A DNA stretch of 29,503 bases, from the NCBI GenBank assembly GCA_964432875.1, contig CAYSPJ010000061.1, forward strand, positions 1 to 29,503, in the 5' to 3' direction. The notes below the pieces were generated by a model that saw nothing but the letters and a program-made list of their open reading frames with translations, was not told the DNA's origin and made no database searches. Shown here one piece after another: positions 23,905 to 29,503 of the stretch. Position numbers and translations under genes: made by a program. This stretch comes from JACJYE01 sp964432875. GTDB taxonomy: Bacteria > Bacteroidota > Bacteroidia > Chitinophagales > Saprospiraceae. Every line of letters begins with the position of its first letter. Positions within the stretch are counted from its first letter, which is position 1.

Positions 23905-25269
23905 TCAAAAGTTTTTACGGATGCTAAAATGGAGATCAGAGTTGAGGTGATAGGCATCGCTGCCATAAAAGTTGTCGGGGCTAAGATCGCGCAACCCTTG
24001 GGTATAGCGCAGATGGAGGGACCAGCCCCGGGTAAAATGCCGGCTTGCCCCCAGGAGCACGCCCCAGTCATGAGGCCAGAGGTTGCGGTCGAGCTGCAGC
24101 CGGGCCCAATTCGATTGGAGATTATCAAAAGAGAAGTTGTTGCCCCGTTCTACGGATGATCCTCTTTGCCCATTGTTCTCCAGGATAATCGAGTGGCGCA
24201 GCCCGGCGGCCAGTGACCAGCGGGGTTTTAGGCGGTACTGGATCAACAGCGGCAGGTCGATGCTGGTGTAAGAATATAGCTTGCTGCTGGCCTCATAGAA
24301 GTATGACTGTCCAGAGGGTACCGTATAATTTTCGTTATAGCTGCGCTCCAGGTCGTAGTTGCCCACGAAGCGGGCATGGGCCTCGGCTTGCAGCGACCAG
24401 CGGTCGGAGATATGGTAAGCCAGGTAGAAGCCCACCACTGGCAGCACCGAAGCCTGCCAGCTTTGATAATCCGTGATGGTGAGATGCGTGCCCAGTATAA
24501 AGCCCTTATGGAAAGCCGGCCCGCTGCGCCGAGGGCTGGGCAAGGCAGGAGGAAGTTCGGAATCGATGGAGCTGCCTTCAGCCTGGAACGCTTTGGCGGG
24601 CAGCGCTTCTAAATTAGCCTGGCCGGCGAATAGCCCAACGCTCCCCTGCCCGTCCAGATATTGAGGCAGTGATGAAGATTGGTCGCCCGCCTCGCTGCCC
24701 GGTACCAGGCCGCTCTGCGACCTTTCCGTGGGCACAACAGATTGCCCGGCAACCAAGCTTAAATTTGGCTCGCCCTCCTGCGCGGCTTCATCGAGGCTTG
24801 CCTTCCCGGCAGCCTCATCCAAACGGCTAATGTTGGCGGGCGATGATATCCGCAAACCTAATCCGGAGGGGGCTACACCTTCCTGCGGCGAGGCGCTAGC
24901 GGGGAGCGCCACAATAGCGGCACTTCCTTTGAGCGGAGACGAGCTGATGCTATCAGTCGCACTAGCTGCAGCCACCACACTATTTAGGCTGGATGCCACT
25001 GGGGCATCCGGTGCTGCCGCCTCCAAGGGGCCGGGCTCATCCCAGGGCATCGCGATGAAATACGCCACCAGCCCGAGGAGCAAAGCCAAGCCTGCCCATT
25101 TCCAAAAGGCCAGCCCACCGAGCTGCGCAGCGCCAGGCTTTACCCCTGCCACTGGGTTTTGCTGCAGGAGCTCTTCCATGGCCGCCCAATCTGAGGGCTG
25201 GTAGCCATCCGGCTGGTAGCCGCCCAGTTTCTTCCCGAATTTTTCCCAAAATTTATCTTGATGACTCAT
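23905..25269 (-). CDS. One-TM protein with C-terminal PorT-like beta-barrel, paired with ECF sigma factor
   Basis: The 454-residue protein has an unusual plan. Residues 1-54 are soluble with a PSDWAAMEELL motif seen in Saprospiraceae proteins beside ECF sigma factors. One membrane span follows at about 55-74 (FWKWAGLALLLGLVAYFIAM). A long low-complexity Ala/Ser/Pro region is at about 80-250. The C-terminal 200 residues show alternating strands (GFYLAYHISDRWSLQAEAHA, LPLLIQYRLKPRWSLAAGLR, WSLHLRYTQGLRDLSPDNFY) ending in Phe (SIRKNF), typical of an outer-membrane-beta-barrel/PorT-like domain. It begins 5 bases after the sigma-factor stop. The N-terminus may bind the sigma factor as an anti-sigma module, with the barrel as sensor. 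That is inference. Whether the barrel is truly inserted in the outer membrane is unclear. Confidence 0.8.
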   Translation of the reverse strand: MSHQDKFWEKFGKKLGGYQPDGYQPSDWAAMEELLQQNPVAGVKPGAAQLGGLAFWKWAGLALLLGLVAYFIAMPWDEPGPLEAAAPDAPVASSLNSVVAAASATDSISSSPLKGSAAIVALPASASPQEGVAPSGLGLRISSPANISRLDEAAGKASLDEAAQEGEPNLSLVAGQSVVPTERSQSGLVPGSEAGDQSSSLPQYLDGQGSVGLFAGQANLEALPAKAFQAEGSSIDSELPPALPSPRRSGPAFHKGFILGTHLTITDYQSWQASVLPVVGFYLAYHISDRWSLQAEAHARFVGNYDLERSYNENYTVPSGQSYFYEASSKLYSYTSIDLPLLIQYRLKPRWSLAAGLRHSIILENNGQRGSSVERGNNFSFDNLQSNWARLQLDRNLWPHDWGVLLGASRHFTRGWSLHLRYTQGLRDLSPDNFYGSDAYHLNSDLHFSIRKNF

Positions 25270-25274
25270 AGCAT

Positions 25275-25865
25275 TTACAATTGGCGTTTTTGTAATAGGC
25301 GCTTCAATTCTTTACGGGCCATGGCGAGATGCCAGCGGGAAGTCCCTTCGCTCATGCCCAACTGCACCGCTATTTCAGCGTGGCTGTAGCCTTCGACGGC
25401 AAAGAGCGAAAAAACGGCCCGCGTAGCCGCCGGCAACTGTTGTACCAGGCTGAGCAGGTCAGCTTCGCCGATTTGGTCTAGCACCGAAGCCATGATGGCG
25501 GGCTCGGGGCTACTGTCTAAAGGCAGGTAAGGCTGAGCGGGCTGCTGCCGCACATAATCCAGGCATACGTTAATAGCGATGCGCTTGGCCCAGGCCGGGA
25601 AAGCCTGATGGTCGTGCAGGCTAGCCAGGGAACGGAAGATTTTCAGGAAAGCCTGATTGACCAAATCCTTGGCTATCGCCTGGTCGGGAGCGTAGCGCAG
25701 GCAGGCGGAAAAGAGCAGTTTGTAAAACTGCTGATAGAGGCGTTGTTGGGCTGCCCGCTCCTCCCGCAGGCAAGCCGCCAGGGTTTCTGCCAGGGCTGGG
25801 GCCGCCTGCTCTTCCGGTACTGTAGCCATCGCTTTGGGTATAGTGCTTGCCAGAGATTGAGCCAT
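25275..25865 (-). CDS. ECF-type RNA polymerase sigma-70 factor
   Basis: The 196-residue protein has the two ECF regions. Region 2 is at about 42-106, with YQQFYKLLFSACLRYAPDQA, DLVNQAFLKIF and FPAWAKRIAINVCLDYVR. Region 4 is at about 140-192, with LPAATRAVFSLFAVEGYSHA followed by the helix-turn-helix EIAVQLGMSEGTSRWHLAMA. It directs RNA polymerase to a small regulon, probably including its own operon. Two genes follow on the same strand with gaps of 5 and 2 bases: a one-TM barrel protein and a lipoprotein. That layout is typical of a sigma factor with its regulator and target in Saprospiraceae. The ATG at 25865 is used; the first about 30 residues precede region 2. Confidence 0.92.
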   Translation of the reverse strand: MAQSLASTIPKAMATVPEEQAAPALAETLAACLREERAAQQRLYQQFYKLLFSACLRYAPDQAIAKDLVNQAFLKIFRSLASLHDHQAFPAWAKRIAINVCLDYVRQQPAQPYLPLDSSPEPAIMASVLDQIGEADLLSLVQQLPAATRAVFSLFAVEGYSHAEIAVQLGMSEGTSRWHLAMARKELKRLLQKRQL

Positions 25866-26040
25866 ATCCGCTTAATTTTAACGTTTACGACAGCAGGACG
25901 TGCCCGCGGCGGCGTAACGTTGGTCAAAAAACGATATTTTTTTTGACTTATACCCCACCAACTTGGGTTTTACGATTGGGCTAGCTTCGAGCCGCGAGTT
26001 CCGCCCTGGCATTACTAACTCATCTCCCCGCCTCACACCA

Positions 26041-26072
26041 TTTGTTCCTTCCCTAAAAAAAGCGTTCTTTTG
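26041..26072 (+). promoter_or_regulatory. Weak candidate promoter of the M28 peptidase gene
   Basis: TTTG at 26041-26044, a 20-base spacer and TTCTTTTG (26065-26072, one mismatch to TAnnTTTG) lie just ahead of the ATG at 26094. Confidence 0.3.
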
Positions 26073-26093
26073 CTGACGCAAACCAAAAATGAA

Positions 26094-27335
26094 ATGAACA
26101 TGCGAATCAAATCGAAGATACTGAGCTTGCTGCTCATGCTGGGCAGCTTCACCGTGCTTTACGGCCAGTACGCCCAAGACCCCCTGCTCGGCTTGCGGGT
26201 CGATGTCGTTTACCTCTCATCTGACCTGCTCGAAGGGCGCGAGCCTGGCAAGGCAGGTGAAAAGTTGGCTGCCGAATACATCGCCCACCGCTTCCAGCAG
26301 ATCGGCCTGCAGCCCATGGGCGACAACGGGGGCTGGTACCAGGAATTCGAAGCAGAATACAAGGCCAACCCCCATGCTGCTGCCGGCGAGAAGCGCCAGG
26401 CCCGCAATGTGCTCGGCTATCTGGACAAGGGCGCGGATCAGACCGTCGTCATCGGCGCGCACTACGATCATCTGGGGCACGGCATCGCTGGCTCGCGCAG
26501 CCCGGGCGAAGTCGCCATCCACAACGGTGCCGACGACAACGCCAGCGGCGTGGCTGCTGTGCTGCGCCTGGCCGAGTACTTGAAGCAAGACAAAGCCACG
26601 GGCAACAACTACCTCTTCATCGGCTTCTCCGCCGAAGAGATGGGGTTGGTCGGCTCCAAGTATTTCGTCAACAACCCCACCATCAACCTCGGCAAGGTCA
26701 ATTACATGCTCAATATGGACATGGTGGGCATGTTGAATGAGGAGAAGGTGCTGGCCATCAATGGAGCAGGCACTTCGCCGGCCTGGCAGCAAGCCATCGC
26801 CAGCCTGTCTATCGGCGGTATCCAGGCCAAGGCTTCGGACTCGGGCATCGGGCCTTCCGACCACACCTCGTTTTACCTTAAAGACATCCCCGCGCTGCAC
26901 TTTTTTACCGGCCAGCACGAGCACTACCACAAGCCCAGCGACGATTCCGAGCTGATCAACTATCGCGGCCTGCTGCTGGTGACCAATTACATCATCGCCC
27001 TCATCGAGTCGCTCGACGGGCAGGGCAAGCTGGGGTTCACCAAAACCAAGGACGAAGGCCAGGGCCGCCAGGCTGCTAAATACAAAGTGAGCCTCGGCGT
27101 GATGCCCGATTACGTCTATCAGGGCGAGGGCATGCGCATCGACGGCGTGCTCGACGGCCGCCCCGGCGCCAAAGCCGGCCTGGAAAACGGCGACATCATC
27201 CTGCGCATGGGCGAAGTGGTAGTCAAAGACGTCTATGGCTACATGGAGGGCCTGAGCAAATTCGAGCCGGGTGATAAGGCTACCATGCTCATCAAGCGCG
27301 GCGAGCAGACGATGGAGAAAGTGGTAGAGTTTTAA
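26094..27335 (+). CDS. Exported M28-family zinc metallopeptidase with PDZ domain
   Basis: The 413-residue protein is a secreted aminopeptidase-type enzyme. A signal peptide spans about 1-24 (RIKSKILSLLLMLGSFTVLY, then GQ). The M28 domain at about 35-305 has all metal ligands and the catalytic base: His123 (GAHYDHLG), Asp148 (NGADDNASG), Glu181/Glu182 (FSAEEMGLVGS), Asp209 (NMDMVGM) and His279 (HEHYHKPSDD). A PDZ domain follows at about 330-413 (GVLDGRPGAKAGLENGDIIL), probably a peptide- or protein-binding module. M28-PDZ fusions are common in Bacteroidota. Start codons at 26094 and 26100 both retain the signal; a TTG at 26070 is rejected. No operon partner: the next gene lies across an assembly gap. 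Confidence 0.93.
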   Translation: MNMRIKSKILSLLLMLGSFTVLYGQYAQDPLLGLRVDVVYLSSDLLEGREPGKAGEKLAAEYIAHRFQQIGLQPMGDNGGWYQEFEAEYKANPHAAAGEKRQARNVLGYLDKGADQTVVIGAHYDHLGHGIAGSRSPGEVAIHNGADDNASGVAAVLRLAEYLKQDKATGNNYLFIGFSAEEMGLVGSKYFVNNPTINLGKVNYMLNMDMVGMLNEEKVLAINGAGTSPAWQQAIASLSIGGIQAKASDSGIGPSDHTSFYLKDIPALHFFTGQHEHYHKPSDDSELINYRGLLLVTNYIIALIESLDGQGKLGFTKTKDEGQGRQAAKYKVSLGVMPDYVYQGEGMRIDGVLDGRPGAKAGLENGDIILRMGEVVVKDVYGYMEGLSKFEPGDKATMLIKRGEQTMEKVVEF

Positions 27336-27343
27336 GGGTTTAG

Positions 27344-27378
27344 TTTCGAGCTTCGAGCTTCGAGTTTCGAGCTTCGAG
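27344..27378. repeat. Five-unit heptamer array YTTCGAG
   Basis: TTTCGAG, CTTCGAG, CTTCGAG, TTTCGAG and CTTCGAG in direct tandem, beginning nine bases after the stop codon of the M28 peptidase gene. Two related units occur at 4927-4940 in inverse orientation. Confidence 0.85.
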
Positions 27379-27411
27379 TTTGGCACCGGAGAAAAGAGGC
27401 TGCCGTGTAGC

Positions 27412-27466
27412 TCCCCTGAAAAACAGGCATCATGAATAACCCGAAACTTTAACTCGGCTACAAGGC
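27412..27466. repeat. 55-bp contig-end overlap, first copy
   Basis: The 55 bases before the N run (starting TCCCCTGAAAAACAGG, ending CTACAAGGC) are identical to 27567-27621 after it. This is the pattern left when two contigs sharing a k-mer-sized end are scaffolded without merging. Confidence 0.9.
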
Positions 27467-27566
27467 NNNNNNNNNNNNNNNNNNNNNNNNNNNNNNNNNN
27501 NNNNNNNNNNNNNNNNNNNNNNNNNNNNNNNNNNNNNNNNNNNNNNNNNNNNNNNNNNNNNNNNNN
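27467..27566. other. Assembly gap of 100 N (probably spurious)
   Basis: Exactly 100 N, the default unknown-size gap, flanked by identical 55-base sequences. The true sequence is probably continuous with a single copy of the 55-mer. The surrounding 27379-27674 holds no gene I can see. Confidence 0.9.
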
Positions 27567-27621
27567 TCCCCTGAAAAACAGGCATCATGAATAACCCGAA
27601 ACTTTAACTCGGCTACAAGGC
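27567..27621. repeat. 55-bp contig-end overlap, second copy
   Basis: Identical to 27412-27466; see that entry. The second copy is followed by the leader of the PolX gene. Confidence 0.9.
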
Positions 27622-27674
27622 GGAAAGCTCGCAGCGCGCAGCTTTCTGCCGATGCCAAATAGTTGCAGGATTTT

Positions 27675-29327
27675 ATGGAAAACAAAGATATCGCCAAGGC
27701 CTTCCAACTCCTCGCCTCTATCATGGAGCTGCACGGGGAGAACCCCTTCAAGATCCGTTCTTACGAGAACGCCTATCGCAATTTGCGCAACCTCGACCGG
27801 CCCTTGGCGGAGATGAGCCAGGAGGAGATCGCCGCCCTGCCCGGCGTCGGCAGCGCCATCAGCGGGAAAATCGGGGAGCTGCTAGACAGCGGCAAGATGC
27901 AGGCCCTGGAGAAATATCGGGATAAAACACCGCAGGGCATCCAGGAGATGCTGCAGCTCAAAGGCTTTGGGCCCAAGAAGATCATGGCGGTATGGAAGGG
28001 TTTGGGGGTCGAATCCATTGGCGAGCTGCTCTATGCCGCCAACGAAAACCGCTTGGTGGAGCTCAAGGGCTTCGGCAAAAAGAGCCAGGATGAAATCAGG
28101 AAGCAGCTGGAGTATTATCTGCGCTCGAAGCACCAGTTCCACTACGCCGCCCTGGAAGCGGAGGCTGAAGCCATGCTGGCTGAAATCCACCGTCGCCTGC
28201 CGGGGGTGAAGCTTAGCCTCTGCGGCGCCATCCGCCGCCGGGGTAACATACTGGAGCGCATCGAACTGCTCATTGGCCAGGAAGGTGCCCTGGATACCCT
28301 CCTCGGCGATTGGCTGACGGAAACTGGCCGGGACGGCAGTGCCATCTTGGTGCAAACGCCAGCCGAAATCCCCGTAGCCATCTATCAGTGCCCGCCCCAG
28401 GAATTCGGCTCCAAGCTCTTCCGCTACACGGCCCAGCCGGATTTCCTCGACGCTTTTGTGAAAACTTTTCCAGGCTTGGATTTCAAAGGCTTAGCCGAGG
28501 AAACCGAAGTTTTCGCCAAAGCCGGCCTGCCTTTTATCGCCCCAGAACTGCGCGAGCAGGAGTGGGGCCTGCAGTTGGCCCGGGACGGCAAACTGCCCAC
28601 TTTAATTGAAGAGGCGGACATCAAGGGCATCGTCCACGCCCACTCGACTTATAGCGACGGCAGCCAAAGCCTGCGCGATTTGGCCCTCTATGTCAAAGCG
28701 CTAGGCTACGAATACCTGGGCATCACCGACCACTCCAAAGCGGCTTTCTATGCTAATGGCCTGCAGCCCGAGCGCATCCTGCAGCAATGGGCCGAAATCG
28801 ATGCGCTCAATAGCGAGCTGGCCCCCTTCCGCATCTTCAAAGGGATTGAAAGCGACATCCTCAACGATGGCAGCCTGGATTATGAGGAGGATTTACTCCA
28901 GGGTTTCGACTTCATCATCGCCTCCATCCACTCCAACCTGCGCATGGACGAGGCCAAAGCCACCCAGCGCCTCATCACAGCCATCGAAAACCCTTATACT
29001 TCTATCCTGGGGCACCCCACCGGCCGGCTCCTCCTTTCCCGCGAGGGCTACCCCATCGACTACAAAAAAGTCATCGACGCCTGTGCCGCCAACGGTACGG
29101 CCATCGAGCTGAATGCCAACCCTTACCGCCTCGACCTGGATTGGAGCTGGTTGCCTTACGCTTTGGAAAAGGGCGTGCTCATCGCGGTCAATCCCGATGC
29201 GCATAGCCGGGAGGGCGTCCACCATTTGCGTTATGGGATCTGCTCGGCCCGCAAGGGGGGGCTGTATGCCGAGGCTTGCCTCAATGCGTTGGGCAGTGCG
29301 GGATTTGAGCATTGGATGAAGGGCTGA
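27675..29327 (+). CDS. PolX-family PHP 3'-5' exonuclease with degenerate polymerase site
   Basis: The 550-residue protein has the full PolX layout. Helix-hairpin-helix DNA-binding motifs are at 55-70 (LPGVGSAISGKIGELL), 95-112 (LKGFGPKK) and 129-146 (LKGFGKKS). The nucleotidyltransferase palm is at about 150-290 and the C-terminal PHP phosphoesterase at about 317-545. The PHP metal site is intact: HAHSTYSDG 321-329, GITDHS 349-354, Glu392, SIHS 417-420, GHPTGR 446-451 and NPDAH 506-510. The polymerase site is not. Where family members have GSxRRG...GD-x-D, this one has GAIRRRGNILERIELLI, losing both Asp. The third Asp (VDLRVVPP in relatives) is replaced in PVAIYQCPPQEFG. It is therefore probably a DNA-repair exonuclease without polymerase activity. 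The ATG at 27675 is preferred over a TTG at 27663. Confidence 0.9.
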   Translation: MENKDIAKAFQLLASIMELHGENPFKIRSYENAYRNLRNLDRPLAEMSQEEIAALPGVGSAISGKIGELLDSGKMQALEKYRDKTPQGIQEMLQLKGFGPKKIMAVWKGLGVESIGELLYAANENRLVELKGFGKKSQDEIRKQLEYYLRSKHQFHYAALEAEAEAMLAEIHRRLPGVKLSLCGAIRRRGNILERIELLIGQEGALDTLLGDWLTETGRDGSAILVQTPAEIPVAIYQCPPQEFGSKLFRYTAQPDFLDAFVKTFPGLDFKGLAEETEVFAKAGLPFIAPELREQEWGLQLARDGKLPTLIEEADIKGIVHAHSTYSDGSQSLRDLALYVKALGYEYLGITDHSKAAFYANGLQPERILQQWAEIDALNSELAPFRIFKGIESDILNDGSLDYEEDLLQGFDFIIASIHSNLRMDEAKATQRLITAIENPYTSILGHPTGRLLLSREGYPIDYKKVIDACAANGTAIELNANPYRLDLDWSWLPYALEKGVLIAVNPDAHSREGVHHLRYGICSARKGGLYAEACLNALGSAGFEHWMKG

Positions 29328-29503
29328 GGCCGCTTTCGCGAAAACAGGCCTGGCGCACCGAATGGACAAGCAGGGATAAAACAGGATGGCTGCCTATGAT
29401 TGGATCTGAGCGATGCTGCCGCCATCATCCCGCTGCCAGTTTAATGGCCTAGTGCCCCATGAACGAAGTTGTTGACAGTTAAGCCGCCGCCATTTCGCCG
29501 TCA
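29328..29503. other. Right-edge intergenic sequence
   Basis: I see no supported gene in the last 176 bases. A weak AGGCC/GGCCT hairpin follows the PolX stop. Short minus-strand frames run in from the right edge (one ends at a TAG near 29400), but they are too short to judge. Confidence 0.4.

Noticed and set aside
26217..27386. Minus-strand frame of 389 codons opposite the M28 peptidase
   Set aside because: Its residues are the antisense of conserved peptidase motifs and it has no recognisable domain or signal.

Overview
The window looks like a contig of a Bacteroidota bacterium, most likely of the Saprospiria (Lewinella/Haliscomenobacter-like) group. This is inferred from gene content and signals, not from a marker gene. 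Start codons lack clear Shine-Dalgarno sites, and several gene starts have a Bacteroidota-type -7 box (TAnnTTTG). The content is typical of the group: secreted WG-repeat proteins, a membrane-anchored protein with a PorT-like barrel next to an ECF sigma factor, Uma2-family nucleases, a PHP/PolX protein and a C39-peptidase ABC exporter. Base composition is moderately GC-rich. No rRNA, tRNA, CRISPR array or intact insertion sequence was seen.

Layout. (1) 1-2188 is a decayed border. It holds a partial secreted Cys-rich repeat protein running off the left edge, a GC-rich stretch with hairpins and no convincing gene, a C-terminal remnant of a molybdopterin hydroxylase, and a Tat-type cupin whose end has been replaced by a double-hairpin REP-like segment. 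(2) 2189-4849 is a secreted GH3 beta-glucosidase with an inserted PA14 domain. (3) 5092-13600 (minus strand) is a probable six-gene operon: a Uma2 nuclease followed by five exported WG-repeat proteins, one of them a lipoprotein and one fused to a TonB C-terminal domain. Intergenic gaps carry palindromic elements. (4) 13794-17535 holds a 3-hydroxybutyrate dehydrogenase, then (plus strand) an exported Mn-type superoxide dismutase with an extra C-terminal domain overlapping a D-2-hydroxyacid dehydrogenase, then a second Uma2 nuclease. (5) 17606-19342 (minus) is a DASS-family carboxylate transporter followed by a small zinc-ribbon protein. (6) 19463-25865 (minus) has an ECF sigma factor, a one-TM barrel protein and a lipoprotein in one tight operon, then a separately promoted C39-ABC exporter with its HlyD adaptor. 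(7) 26094-29327 (plus) has an exported M28 peptidase with a PDZ domain and a PolX/PHP protein, separated by a 100-N scaffold gap that appears to be artificial.

The most unusual items are the WG-repeat operon with its palindromic spacers, the WG-TonB fusion, the extended superoxide dismutase, the PolX protein whose polymerase active-site Asp residues are all replaced while the PHP site is intact, and several unrelated heptanucleotide tandem arrays placed just outside coding regions.
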